From: Ophiodon elongatus
Taxonomy: Eukaryota; Chordata; Actinopteri; Perciformes; Hexagrammidae
DNA: 64,000 bases
Direction of reading: 5' to 3'
Assembly (NCBI GenBank): GCA_016806645.1
Contig: JACSYO010000944.1
Location: 61,219 to 125,218, forward strand
Shown: piece after piece, positions 25,171-38,790 of the stretch
Layout of the letters: each line of letters opens with the position of its first letter
How positions within the stretch are numbered: the stretch's first letter is position 1
Made by a program: the position numbers and the translations under genes
The notes under the pieces: generated by a model
What the model was told of the DNA's origin: nothing
What the model saw: the letters and a program-made list of their open reading frames with translations, nothing else
Databases searched by the model: none

Positions 25171-27640
25171 ATCCTTTTGTATGACTGTCTGTATTCTACA
25201 GCGCACAAACAAGTCAGATTTGTCAAATCATTAATTGATCAAAAAGACAGACATGTTCAATTGTCAGCAGCATTCAATGTGGAAGTTTGCTTTGGGCAGA
25301 CTGGACACAACGACTCAGTAAACACTACAAACTTACATGACAGGTAATAAATACATCTATAAATATTTAAGATTTTAAAATAGAACTAATAAGGTAACTT
25401 CTATGTTCTTAATCATGGAGCTAAGGGAATATTCTTTAGTGCTCACTCTAGGTTGTCTTCAGAATCCTCTGAACCAAACTGATCGTTACAAACGATTGTC
25501 TCTTCCAGAGAGCTGGTGAAATAAACAACCTCTTTTTGTTAAACACATTGAATGAACTGACTGAAGGTTTGGTTCTGCTCCTCTCTGTCCAGCTTTACTC
25601 CAAATCACAGGAGAGCCTGGTGCTTTAACATCGGTCTGCTTTCCCTGAAATGTAATCCAAGCTGCAACTGTGAAGCAGCTGCTCAGTAGTTTAGGGGGAA
25701 CTCACCACTTAGAGAGCTTGTTCTCATCTCAGTCTGTTCTATGAGTCAAATTATATTCCATTTTCAACACATATTAGCTTTTTCAAAATATATGAAGTTA
25801 TACAAACTCTAAAATGAAAATAGATGAAAGGAAATGTCTGTACATGTTGTTCTTCCTTGAAGAATTAAATGTGCTTTCTGTCAAATAGAACTAATAGTCT
25901 CCAGGTGTCACTGAAGAGAAACTAGTGTCAGTGAGAATCTTTTCTCTCATCACACTCTGATCCCAGAGGAATCCAGCTCATCAGCTCTTGACATCCTAAA
26001 GTCCTTCTTTCTTCTTCCCTTCCTCTCTCATACTTATCTCTGTCATTTGCTGTCCACAGCTGTATCAGAGATAGTTTGATGTTTTTTTTTTTCAGTTTTT
26101 GAAATGTTTGAGATCGTTTCTAATGTGAATCAGTTGATTTGCCGAAGACAATTTAATAAGAAGAGCGGATGTTTAGTGATCCTAATAAAGTGTTTCGTAA
26201 AAACATCCAAAGCACTTCACTGACGTCATTACACAACATATCTCTATATTATATTAATCTCTGTGATTATTTCTAAAACCATGAAGTAGTGATGGAGTAA
26301 AGTCCTACATAACTAACTTTTTGACTGTAAACCCTGTTGCATGGAGGGAAACCTAATGAGGAGAGATATTATCTGAGAAATTCCCACACTGATTTAAACA
26401 CACACAGCACAATCAGCTCGTGTCAAATCAACCCTTTATAGCTATTGTACACATCACACATACTTACACGCACACACACTCACACTAAGTGTGGAGTATA
26501 CAGTGATAATGACAAAGCCAGGAGAACACACACACACACTTGAGTTTAACAATCACCATCATGGTGATAATGGCCAGGAGAACCAGCTCCAGGAGGAACT
26601 ACAGTGACATGTAGGAGGAGAGAAATCTCCCATCAACTTCTGCTGCTAGAAGACTCAGTAAAATCACAGAACCCTCAACCCTCTTTCTGATTGGACTGCA
26701 TTTTCAGTAGCTTTGATGGTGGAAAGAAAACACATCCAGAAGGAAGAGAACAAATAAACTAGAGGGAGCATTTTCTGTAGCGTGGGGAAGAAGAAAAGAA
26801 AGTGACTATCTGAAAAAAATGAAAAACAGAAATTTAACAAGCATAATTTAATAAAATACAACGATTGATATCATGGTTTCTTTCAAACTGGAAATAAAGA
26901 CTTTTTGAAAAATAGATTCAAACAGCTGGGTTATATCACTCCAGTCTAATAAAATCCTGGCATTACTTATAATTAAATAATACATATTTTAACAGAAGCT
27001 TAGAGGACCTAAAATAATTAGTCTCTGAAGCTGGATTCATGAATGACCTTATTTCAAAAGTTATTACCAAATACCTTCTATATTAAGGTTCATGAGACTT
27101 TATAACTACTAGCAAATGTTTTGAATGACTGCAAAAATCTAATGAAAACTGCCAACTAACAACAAATCACACATTTATGGACAGCAGGAAAACAGAAGTC
27201 AAATTATCCCATTAGTGCTTTGAGATCAACTGATTTAATGAAATAAATATATAATTTGTCCGCTTAACTTCTCTTTCTCAGTCTCTCACACTGTGATGGA
27301 ATTAAGGTACAAGGAAGCTACTAATCAAAATTACATTGCACAATGTGTCCTAATTAATCTCTGGTACCCTGATGAACATACGCATATGAAGATATGTCAG
27401 TAACATAAAACAAGCTTGAGCTTGGTTTCAGTTGCACAGCAAATCATATCGCGACACTAATATTACATTTTTATATTGGAGGTGATGATTTCTGGAAAAT
27501 GACAGGTGGTGTTTTATGATAAAGCCCCACATCCAGATATAACATATATTTACAGTAAGTCTAAGAAAAGAAACAGTCCTGCCTCATTAACATCTATATA
27601 TTGTCAAAGGCCCTCAGAGGTTGAATCCCTGACCGCTAGA
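25171..27640. other. Gene-free intronic stretch
   Basis: Nothing recognised apart from short CA tracts near 26460-26540. Confidence 0.5.
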
Positions 27641-27641
27641 A

Positions 27642-27730
27642 GATGTCAGACTCACTGAAGCACAACCTTTACAACACTTCACCCGTTTAAAGCTGCAGCC
27701 AGAGAAAGGAAGACAAGGACACTTTGATCC
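27642..27730 (+). repeat. Repeat pair member, copy at 56174-56260
   Basis: Shares GATGTCAGA, CACTGAAGCACAAC, GTTTAAAGCTGCAGCCAG, GGAAGA and AGGACACTTT in order with 56174-56260; direct orientation, about 28.5 kb apart. Confidence 0.65.
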
Positions 27731-27855
27731 TCCACCTTGGGATGTAAGAACTAAAACCTGTCATTATTATCACTTTGCGTCTCATCTCAGAGGACCTTAG
27801 TGGTTAAAACACATGAATATGATCACTGACACACTGATGTTCCTTTACTTACTTT

Positions 27856-27971
<116 letters not shown>

Positions 27972-29029
27972 AAACACACGCGCCTGCCAAGGTCTAGGCT
28001 ATAAAATATGCAACAACCAGAAGAGAAACAGAAAGTCAAAGGTCTCCATCCGACTGGTTTATTCCTAGAAAAATGGAGGAAAGCCTCTTTCCAGAGAGCT
28101 CACAGTAGCTGCAGTGTTACAAACATGAGATGCTGAAAGATGGAGAAGACTGAAACACAGCTAGAGGGAGGAAGCTGAAGCAGCCGCTGAATCTCTGATG
28201 TGATGAGGCTCTGAGTGACAGAATCCACATTGATCATCCTCCCATCACCTCTGATGGATCTCCCAGTAATGAAACACACCAGACAGCAGTGTGCTGCCTG
28301 TGTTAATGATAGGACTACAACCGCCTGCTGTTTACCCACCAAGATGACTGTGTGGTGAATTGATGGAAACCTTTGGGTTCATATTTTTTGGAGAGCTACC
28401 AGAATCAGGATGGCAGACAAAGTCAGACAGGAAATGTCATTAATTTGCAGACAGTGGGCAGCAATTTATATGTGAAAGAATGAAACGTATTACCGAGTCA
28501 AAAATCTAAAAGTCTCTGCTCTGAGAATAACATTTTCCAGTACCACCTTGAAATTCAGGACAGGCATCAAACTCTACATGAGCTGAATAAAAAAGAGACG
28601 TGTGGGTGAGGAAAGAAGACAGACCAGAATAAAGACTTACTACTGTAAGTAATAGTGAAGGGAGACTCTGTTGAGACAATTTCACACCATTTCATCTGTG
28701 ACAAAACAATAGTGGTGTCAGTTAATTTCACAATGATACATTCAGTCATTGTCTTTGATCCATTATTCATATTCAGGACTCTGACGTGAAACAAAGTCTA
28801 TGTTTGGCACAAGACAGATTAATTTATAGAACGTAGAATGTAGATCTCTTACTGCTGATATCTCATTACAACTCTGAAAGAAAGAAACACAGTATTCCCT
28901 ACATGTACTTAATTTAAACATATTTCCTCTCTCTCATAACAGTTTTCTTTTTTCCTGGCATTCTCTCTCGTTCAATCATTTTCCCCTCAATACGTCTCCC
29001 ACACTCTCTCCCCCTCTCCATCTGGCACT

Positions 29030-29085
29030 TCACACCATCCAGGCTTCCTGCCAGTATCAGAACAGTGTTAAAGTGAATCCAATAT
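29030..29085 (+). repeat. Repeat pair member, copy at 58880-58935
   Basis: CACACCATCCAGGCTTCCTG, CAGAACAGTG and AAAGTGAATCCAATA match CACACTAACAGGCTCCTTG, CGAGCAGTG and AAAGAGAATCCAATA at 58880-58935. Direct orientation. Confidence 0.5.
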
Positions 29086-29516
29086 GCTTGGTCAGGCTGT
29101 ACATTGTTCTAGGTAGTGTGTTCCTGTGGGAGACAGAAGAAGCTAATTGATTCAACGCTCAGCTCCCTGAGATGGGCCAAATCAGCTCCATCAGTACAGT
29201 CATGTTGGACTGAAAAGAGATGGAGATGGAAGGAGTCTAGACTCAATACGACGGCCAGCTACAGCGTTGCTGCGTGAAGCATTTTAATGTCTGGCTGAAG
29301 TGTTGCAGGGTGCTGCTAAAACAGTAGCTCCTCCCACGAGGCCTACAGTACTCACACAAAAGGCAAGCAGTGTGATTCCTGGCTGCCAGTTATGTTTTGA
29401 TCTGAACACTTGGAAACTGTCATTCACCACATCAGAACATATCTGAGGGTCGACTTTAGAAGCAGAGAAACAAAGCGTGTGGACGAAAGTAGATCAACAA
29501 TACATGTTTCACAGCA

Positions 29517-29624
29517 GAGAAGCACAGGTGGAACTAATAACACTAACGATGTCCCAGTAAGCCAGAGAGCCAGCGTGCACAGCTGCAGCCATCGTTAGTG
29601 TTATTAATTACACCTGTGCTTCTC
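29517..29624. repeat. Hairpin with 35-bp arms (33/35 paired) and 38-nt loop
   Basis: Left arm 29517-29551 and right arm 29590-29624 differ at two positions only. Arms include AATAACACTAACGATG and its complement. Probably a MITE remnant; too evenly paired for a typical microRNA precursor, although small-RNA production cannot be excluded. Confidence 0.9.
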
Positions 29625-30339
29625 CTGATACGACATGTCTAATGTGGAAAAAGGTCTATTACGAACAACAACTGCATCAACCACAGGTCTAATGGATCAT
29701 CCACAACTTAATATAAATCAAACTAAAATGAAGCAGAACTAAACTACTTTGTTTCTCAAATTGAAAAAAAAAGAACGTGATTTTTTTGTGCTGGCTCCAT
29801 TTATTATTTGTATATAACATCCCCTTTTTATTTTGCAACATTTCCTGCATTGACAAAGTAATAAGACCTGCTGAGTGAGCTCATAGTCTGCAGTCTGTTG
29901 TGGGTGTATGAATATTTCCAACACTGGTCATGTTTCAAGGGTCGATATAATACATGTGTAATGTTGCAACATTAATATGTTTCCACCTATGAAAGCTACA
30001 GGGCTTATTGTTACCCTTTGTGAAAGACAAAATAATAATTGCTGTTGTGATGCTTTCTATAGTTGCAAAAATCCTTATTCATAGTGTTTTGGCTTGAACA
30101 GTCCAAACAATGATGAATGAATACCTTAATCTCAACTCTCTAGGTATAATTTCTCACTGAGAAAGCACAATTTTCATTCTGAGCACCCAGTTATGCAGAA
30201 GCCTGATGCTGATGTATGATCATCTCTACAAAGGAGCAGCTGCACGTTTCCTACTAAATATTAGGAATAAAGCACCACTGGTTTATGTTAGTACAAGCAG
30301 ATAATTTGGGAAGCATTTTCTGCCATTTTTAGCATGAAA

Positions 30340-30429
30340 AAAAAATTACTTCATGGATTTATCAATTATCAGAAGAGATGCCTTTTATTTTTCTGTTGAT
30401 CGATAAGTTGACTAATCGTTACAACCCTA
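30340..30429 (-). mobile_element. End of a degenerate non-autonomous hAT element (ATTAATCG-type)
   Basis: Read on the minus strand, the end is TAGGGTTGTAACGATTAGTC followed by TATCGATCAACAGAAAA, matching the teleost family with TAGGGCTGCAACGATTA-type termini and internal TTATCGATTAATC / CTGTCGAT motifs. The other terminus is not recognisable; the element may begin as far left as about 30240. Confidence 0.6.
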
Positions 30430-30430
30430 G

Positions 30431-33400
30431 AAATACCTAGTAATTAGATAATAAAGGCCAATGTGTGGAGAGATAACGCTCTTTGTGTGCGCTCTGTTAG
30501 TAAATATGTTTCCACCACTTTTAGAGAAGTCCAGCACACCAATCACGTTTGTTCTCTCTGTGTGACTCTCTTACAGTACACCCTCCACTGATGTCTCCTT
30601 TCTTTCTCTCATAGCTCTGATAGATGTCCAACCATGACAACCTAAAGTGTAGATCTGAACCTCCACAGCAGAAACCTCTTAACTGTATTAAACTGTCGCC
30701 GCAGCATTCTCCATGTAGCCCACTGACATCGAGGGTTTGAACATCTCCCTTTCTGTGTCATATGATCTCTCATGTGGCCTGTTAAAAGTAATTGTTGATA
30801 TTAAACACAATGATGACATTTAATAAAATCTTCAAGACAATAACTGGCATTAAATAAAATTTTAGAAGTTTTCTATTTACCTTAAGGTGATCATATTTAG
30901 TCAGCAGAAGTTAATAGTTCAGCAAAAATCTAGTGAATTTGTTGACTATTTTCTATGTTAAAATAAAAAACAAATTTGATATTGTCAAACCCTGGCTGTG
31001 TTTTTCTGGGACTATGATACATATTTCTCATGACACTTTCACACACACCCTTTAATAAAGGTCTATGACCTCACCTATTTGTTTCTTTCACATCTTTGCA
31101 AGCACAGAGTCAGACTTGTATAATGTTCCCCTCCACCTACACAGCGGCTCTGTCTCGTATTTCTCTCTCTTGCATCCAGCTGCTGCATTCAGATGAATTT
31201 CCTGAACTGACTGAACAGAAAAAGGAGAGACCTCAGTTGTTCCCCTGAGGATTCTCCTGTTGAGTCTCTGTAGACTTGTTAGCTAGTTCACTTCCATATT
31301 TCCTGTCAGACCAGGTCCTCCCTCCAGATTAAGACCATGGACCATGTCAGCCATGTATAACTGTGTTTCTGATGCGTAACTTCTACACTTTATCTGGCAC
31401 CTCAAACACTGCCATCAAACCATGCAGGGTACTGTAACCTCACATCTCCATATTTCCATCTCGGAAGTCTTTAGGCAGTGCAAGATACATGTGTGACTGA
31501 ATCTAAACTCCAATGTTTGTTTTAATATGTTGATTGTCAAATAAATATACAATGCAGAGATATACTGTCGGATCCTTTTAACACAACAATGAGATAACAG
31601 ATGAGGTTGTAAATATATCATCAAACAGCAGTGTTTCAGAGTGAAGCTGACTGAGGCTGGGTTAATAAAAAAACACACACAATGTGAAAGAGGACTTTCC
31701 CACTCCATACTGCTTCACATTTATACACCAGATTGTTATGCATGAGCTGCACTGTCAAAAAGCTTTTTGACCAACATTTAAAAAGTCAGTTGGGTCAAAT
31801 CTGACCTCCTCTCGAATAATGACGACCTGCTCCAGAGCTGCTGCCTGACTTTAGATCAGCTACAGTACAGCAGGAAACACACAGAGAAAATAAACACACA
31901 TTCTGAAAATAAGGTCTGTGTGCAGCCGTTATTATGATCTTTGGGTTTATGCTGTGAGCAGTTCTGTCACCTCTAGAAAGCTGAATCCTGATGAATGCAA
32001 TCCATCACACGAACACCAACTGACCATATGGCTGTCCCTGCATGGGGTGAACTAACACAAACAAGCAACAAATGGTTAAAATCAACACAGTCCAATGTAG
32101 GAGGAAGCTGCAGGGACTGAAATGATTCAGCAACAGGAAACAGCCTGTTTAATTCATTCCTTCAAAACAGCTGCAAGCTAAGAAAGAGCTGTGGGGCCAA
32201 CTTTGGTTTTATCAGGTAGCAGCCCTGATCAGTTATACACAGCTCTCACACACACGCACGCACACGCATGTTTGACTGAGTTCTGAGGATAAGATATCTT
32301 GGTCATATAAGCAAGTACAGTTTGAAGAGCTTGATGATTGATGTAAAGTGGAAACTAAGGAAGAGACCGGAACATAGACTCTGTAGAATGAAGATAGATA
32401 TCATGCTAATATTTAAAAGTATGTGTCTTGACTCAATCTGCTGATGCTCATGTTAAATAGTCAATATTCTTCATGCACGCTGTAGTCATCTCACAGTCTG
32501 CAGTACATTAAACATATCAAGAGTAAAAACATCATTCCTGCTACACTCTCACTTGTTGTCGTAACAAAGGACAAAGCAAACTGAGTGATGATGTCACTGA
32601 TGGGTGTGGCATTCTGTCTGACTACATGACTCCAGAATGAAACTGATGACATAAAGAACATTGAGACACTGAAGAGATGACTTCACAGGTGATCACTGGG
32701 TTGAAATAATTAACTTTGAAATTAAATATAACTGACATATCAAATGATAAGGTACTAAATGGAAAAAAGAAAGTATTACAATAACTGAATTCCAAAGTCA
32801 ATGTTTTTTATTTTTGGCTAGTTGTCTTACAGAAGGCTATTACCTTCTGCATTACATTACAGATGATAATTAACAATCAGAAAATTATGTTTTTCTATAC
32901 TATGAACTTTCACTTCTCAGACCATCATACCACAAAAGGAAGTGTTGGTGGTAAAATATTGAATACTGTTGTTAACTTGTAATAGAGGGAAGCTGAATAC
33001 TTCACACAGAAAACGGATGTGTGTGAATCATTAAGTCACAGAGAGGAAGAGAGAGAATAGAAGTAAAAGAGAGAGAGGTGTTATAAAAAACCCATGAAAG
33101 TTAAAAGGAGGCCAGTGAGACGCAGATGAAGACCCAAGAGACGGTGATTAAGAGGAAACTACTGCACAACTCTAAAAAGCTGAGTGACTCAGAATGAAAA
33201 GCAGCAAAGAGCAAACAAAAGAGTGAAAGTCACTCCTGTCTACTCAGGTATCTCTTCTCTCTTCATTCCATTCTAACTTCATGGTGTGATCCATGTGGTG
33301 CAGAGTGAAATGCAGTTAATGTTACATGTAGACTTCTGTTCATATAAGTGTTTAGGGAGTGGGAGAGAGCACAGCACTGAGCCTCCTGTTGCTTCTATCT

Positions 33401-33580
33401 CTGTATCCTTCCCTCAGCATTCTCTGTCCGTCTCACTGCTCTTTATTTCCTTCCTTTTTTCCTTCTTTCTGCCCCTTCTGTCTTCATTGTGGCTGCAATC
33501 CTCACACTATATTATGTCCTTTATATCTTGCATTCTGTCAGTCTGATGGAACATCTTCTTCCTCTGAAATATCAAACAAT
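30431..33580. other. Gene-free intronic stretch
   Basis: No supported feature; short reading frames here match nothing I recognise. Confidence 0.5.
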
Positions 33581-33582
33581 GT

Positions 33583-33843
33583 TATGGACTCCATCATCAT
33601 CAAACTAAAAACGCATCTCTTTCGACTACACCAGGAATAAAAAAAAAATTGTATCTCTCTTAGTACTCTAGTAGCACTTTAATGGCACTTATTCATAGCA
33701 CTTGGTAGTTTGGCTTTCTTGAGAAATTGTACTTTCTTTATTTTTGTTGTTCTGGGCTTGAACTCCCTTGGTTGAATGCACTTATTATAAGTCGCTTTGG
33801 ATAAAAGCGTCTGCTAAAATGAAATGTAATGTAAATGTAAAAA
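33583..33843 (+). mobile_element. 3' end of an L2-clade LINE (or a SINE sharing its tail)
   Basis: The tail contains CGCTTT-GGATA-AAAGCG (33793-33809), a stem with the GGATA loop recognised by L2/UnaL2-type reverse transcriptases, then a TGTAA-type terminal repeat (33821-33843). Just upstream, the plus frame ends in LKTHLFRLHQE (33605-33637), the type of sequence found at the C-terminus of fish L2 ORF2 proteins. The rest of the LINE is absent: a typical 5'-truncated insertion. Confidence 0.7.
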
Positions 33844-34027
33844 ACTATTTCACTGGAATGTGTTGAACAGGTTTTGGTATATTGTGCAAATTAACAAACA
33901 GAAAAACACTGTGGCGAGACCAAAAAACACATCAGTGGAAAATAGAAAAAGAAGAAAAAGAGGAAGGTGTTCTGTGGGGAGAAAGTGCCGACGCTGGAGA
34001 GGAGAGAGAAGAGAAGAACAGAGCGAG

Positions 34028-34104
34028 AGTTTAAAACAGAAGATGAACAGGATCCTCTGAGGTGGAAAGAAAACCTGCGGCTCATCTGTGTTAGTCAGCC
34101 ATGA
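34028..34104 (-). repeat. Repeat pair member, inverted copy of 2803-2880
   Basis: On the minus strand it reads TCATGGCTGACTAACACAGA followed by CAGAGGATCCTGTTCATCTT. Confidence 0.6.
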
Positions 34105-36271
34105 TGCTTCCACTTCATCCCACCATGCTGCTCATTTCACACACAAACACAGACACACACACACACACACAAATCTACCAGTTTATCATCTTTCACTCAC
34201 TCATCTTATTTCCACCAGCCACATCATTACCATCAGTGGACCTGGAGGAAACATAAAGATTATAGTTTAAAGGTAACTTTAATTATACCTAAAATTGTCA
34301 TCAGACAAAACCACTGCAATAAACTTCATATTTAAAACATTACCATCAAAGAAAATCTGAGAGTGGCTGACATGCTTCCCTCACTGAGCTGACACACAAC
34401 ATCAGATACAATCAAAGTTGGTAACCTGTGGTCACTCTCAGGAATAATTTAAAGTGATCATAATGGTGAAGTCTTCACCATTGTTGTTGACCTAAACAAG
34501 TTTTCTAAATATATTCTTATTCCAAGGAAAAGGAAGACTTGTTAGGATATCCTCCTGATGTTGGTTTTTATTGGATCTGAATTCATAATCCCCACTTTTG
34601 TCACTTAAATGAAAATCTTAGAATTACTTTGAGTGGATGAAATCCTGCCAATTTCAAATAATTGTGATGATAAAAGCTCTCAGCAACACTGCCCATATTT
34701 CACAAAGTGCACACTTACATTCTGCAGGACCCTCAACCTTTCTCTTGACTTTTCTATTTTAGTTTACATCCTCTTCATGTCCACATGTTTAAAGCTGCTT
34801 TGTTAATGATCTCTAATTATCTTGAAGTTTGAGGTGAAAACAGATTATTCCATGTCACCATTAATGAGAGGCTTGTCGTTAGATTAGTTGTCCACAGCTG
34901 ATTGTCTGATATCCCACTGAAACCCTCTGGACAGACTCCTGATCTGTGTGGGACTCTGCACTGACAGAGTTCAGGAGGATCAACAAATTCAAGTCCTTTT
35001 TCTTTTTTTCTCTTCCACCCTCAGAAAGATATTCATTGCAACTGTTCTGTTCATGCACATTTGAAATAATTTGTGTGGTTGTGTCCACTGGTTGAACACT
35101 GACCAGTGATCAGATGGAAACAAACTGCAGAGAATGAGAGAGATGTGGGAGGTGGATTGGTGCTGAAATGTAGTTCCTACTCATGTAGTACTTTAATCAA
35201 TGTGGCCACTGAGCCAGCTCTCTGAGCACAATGGATGTCCATTCAACTGAAATAATGTTTGACTGTAACCACTGTTATGTTGCAAAATGAATAGCATGTT
35301 ACTGAAACCTGACACTTTTGATCAGATCACAGTAACTCAGTTTTAACATGTTTTAGGTTTATAGCAGAACACATAAATACATCTCCAGCTTTCTGCATTC
35401 TGTCAGATTTAATTATCATGTTGAATCTTGAAAGTAAAGACCTCTCTGACGACTCATGAAGATCCAATAGAAACTCGGTTCCTGTTGTCCAGTGGTCCCT
35501 GTAACTCAGCCAGACACAACCCGAATGAACAAACTTGTGGGATCATCACCTGTCAGGTCAAAGTGTTGTTGAGCGGGATCACTGGACAAAGAACAGAGGT
35601 TGATCTGATTCAGGCTTTTTGACCTTGACCCTTGCAGTAAAAACCTGATCTTCAAACTAGAAAAGTCCTCTCTGTGGTGGGGAAGCAGCCTGAGCTGATC
35701 TGTAGGGTTATGATGCACGAATTAGAAAACGTGTCTAAAGCTTTGTGACTACTCGGGTAGTCATTGGGTCACTGGAAACATGTCACTGTGTGTCATTTGC
35801 CTTGCTGTTTCAGTTAATGAGTCCATTCCAGCTGAATAATAGACTTATCCTGTTAGTCTTTGTGTAATAATAATAATAATCACGGCTATATCTTTCTCCA
35901 CTACCTTCGTCTGCAGGATGAAAGTCAAACCGATTTAGAAACACACAAGACATCTCACTGGAGGCATTTTGAGGAAAGCATTTCCTTTCAAAGTCTTCTG
36001 CTTCAGTAAAATCACCAACTTTATGACACAAATTGGTGACAGTTTTGCAGAATGTCCAATCTCCTTTTAGTTTAAAGTAAATTAAGTATGATGCAACAAT
36101 TTCTTCTGAATGTTGAAGTGCAGGAAATGACGAGCACATGGTCTCTCTGTCAAAGTCGTCCAGACTGGTGTTGTATGTTTGTGTTATCAGTCACATGTTA
36201 CACAGAAACCTTCAGACTGGAACACTGGAGCAGGTTGGACTGTGAAGACAGCTACATGCAATGTAATACAC

Positions 36272-36273
<2 letters not shown>

Positions 36274-36327
<54 letters not shown>
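36274..36327. repeat. (TG)27 microsatellite
   Basis: 54-bp perfect TG array. Confidence 0.97.
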
Positions 36328-36331
<4 letters not shown>

Positions 36332-37555
36332 AATGGCTCCTGACTATTGTAAGAATTGAACAAAAGTGCTGAGAAAACCAATGTAGATCTTAGTGGAAAC
36401 AAGTGAAAGCTGAATAAAAGAAGAATTGCAAACAAAGCTGGGACATCATGTCGCCCTTTCTACATCACGCCCACCTTCATCTAAAACTCAACAATGTGCA
36501 GAAATGTAAATCAGAGGAAAAAGAAAATAGTTTTGACACCCTCTCTCAAGGAGAGAAAAGGACAACGCTCATCAGCATGACTCATACAGGGACAATAAAA
36601 GAAAAGCACCAACACTGGATCTCCCCTTCAGCTTTCAAAGCTAAAAGCTAAATAAATGGATTCTATTTTTAAATATTTCCAAAACAATATTGTTTATTAT
36701 TTATTGCTTTGGTTTAAATAGCTGACAGCTATCTTTACAGTCAGTACAAATTCAATTACTGTAATGTTTTGTGAAGTGCAGTCAGCCTTGTTGAGGGTGT
36801 GTTTCATCTCCCTCTCTAATGCTGCCACCCCAGGGCTCTGTAGGATTACATGTATTTAGAGCTGCTCAATGAGCATCTACACATTGATTCCAGCAGGAGG
36901 ACGAGGCCTCTGGACTCCATCACATATCTAATGCAGACACACTTTGGGGAACATTGTTATGCTGCTACTAGAACACAGCTTGAGGTCATGTTTAAATAAC
37001 TGTAGCTATTCACTAACAGGCAGACTCAAAGAAAGCCCGTCTTGATAGACAGACGTCTCAAGTGCTTATGGCTGAACTGTTAGCAAACATCCAGTCGACA
37101 CAGATCAACACAAGCAGTCAGAACAGAAGTTGTGTTTCTGGTCACAAAGCCAATGGAAGTTAACGTTCACTGTCTAATGATCTCTGGTTTAGTCCAGTGA
37201 TTCAAATGCTAGATACTCAGCTTTCAAGATTTACTCATTTGCTTTTAAAAAATGTCTTCCTAAAATGAGCCTTTTTTTTAATGATGCCTTTATTTTTTTC
37301 TTGAAGGCCCAATTAAAAATCTAGCATCAGCATGTGTCGGTGGTATGGTGCCTCTGGGCAGGAAGAAAATAAAGACCTTCTCATATTTAGCCAACAAACC
37401 TCAATCGATTTCAAGTGGTTCTAACATCTATAGGTTGTGTGAGGTGTGAATTAGAAAGCAGAGCATTAAAACATATTTTTCATGAGGAGGTGGCATGAAT
37501 TAGCAGAGAGGAGTAATGCATGAGGCCGGGGTGACAAAAGCTTCAACAGAACTAT

Positions 37556-38790
37556 CAGGTTGTCATGTTAAACCTCCATCACTGCCCGTGTCAGTCTTGT
37601 TTTTTACCTTTGGGACAGATTATGGCTCTTTGCTCCCCCACTGTTCCCATCCTGGCCTCTCCTGCTGTGGCAGGCTGCTCCTTGTCCTATACCATGGCTG
37701 GAGGCTGCTAATGCCATTCAGTGGCTTTAATAGTGGGGACCTGAGTTTAATATTGGTAACTGAGGAGCCTCTGGCTATGTCTGTGTGTGTGTGTATCAGT
37801 GTAGGTGTGTAACCTTGGCATTGGCTTGCGTTGTGTTCCTCTCTCCTGGCCTCCTGCCTGCTGTGTTTCTCTGACCCTCTTTGTGGGTCACATCCACTGC
37901 TGGAGCTCTCCTGACACTGTCAGCATGACACATGGCATTAAAACAACAGACCCTGATGTGATACACCCTGTGGAGAGTGAACCGAGGGTGGTACACAGTG
38001 TGTCCATAGACCTGTCAGTGTGTCTCGTCAGATCTTTGCTCTCAGCTACTCACTGCAGGGACACAGACTACAGAGGTCCCCCGACACAAAAATAATACCA
38101 CCATATACATCATTTGGAGACATAATGTCGAGCCTGATAGCCAAGAATGTGCATCCAAATCTGACAATAAAGAAATGTAATGTGACAAGTCAAAGAGTTA
38201 AAGCAGAAGCAAAAGCCATGTGCAGAATATAAATCACATCAGAAAAAGTTGATGTTCATGAATCTTCAGCGTTCTTTTTAGAGACAGCAGATATATAATC
38301 AGAAGCCTTTATGTTCAAACATGTTCACTCCTCATTGCTAACACAACACTATGTGAAGCCCTCAGGCTGCTGGAAGCCAATGAGTCAGGAACAATATGGT
38401 GCTGGATGTCTCTCAGTGTGTGTGTGTGTTTGTATTTCACATTAAGCTGTTTCATCTCCTCCCACCTCTCATCCCTCCATTGTTATTGTGAACTCCTACC
38501 TCCCACAATCCCTCTCTCCAGCCCTGCTCTCCCTCTCTCTCTCCCCATTAGGGAGCCAGCAGCTCTGATCAGGTGATGCTGTGCTTGACTCATTTCCTGT
38601 GAGAATCGATGGCCACATTTAAGCAAATGGCTGGAAGCTAATGACTTTAGTGGAGCTGGGGGCGGGGCCAGAGTGCACTGACTCAGGTCAGCATCAGACA
38701 GAAAGAATTGGTGAGCGTGGACGTCCCTCCTGGTAAAAACACTTGAAGGGCATCCTAACAGAGGACATGTCCACCACTGGGAACAAATAC
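37556..38790 (+). repeat. Dispersed repeat, copy C
   Basis: Starts at CAGGTTGTCATG, lacking the left block of copies A and B, and continues through TTACCTTTGGGACAGATT, GTGGGTCACATCCACTGCTGG, the TTTCATCTCCTCCCACCT block and CATCCTAACAGAG. Same orientation as A and B. Confidence 0.75.

Noticed and set aside
29517..29624. MicroRNA precursor
   Set aside because: Stem is too perfect, the loop is large, and it resembles a dispersed fish repeat.
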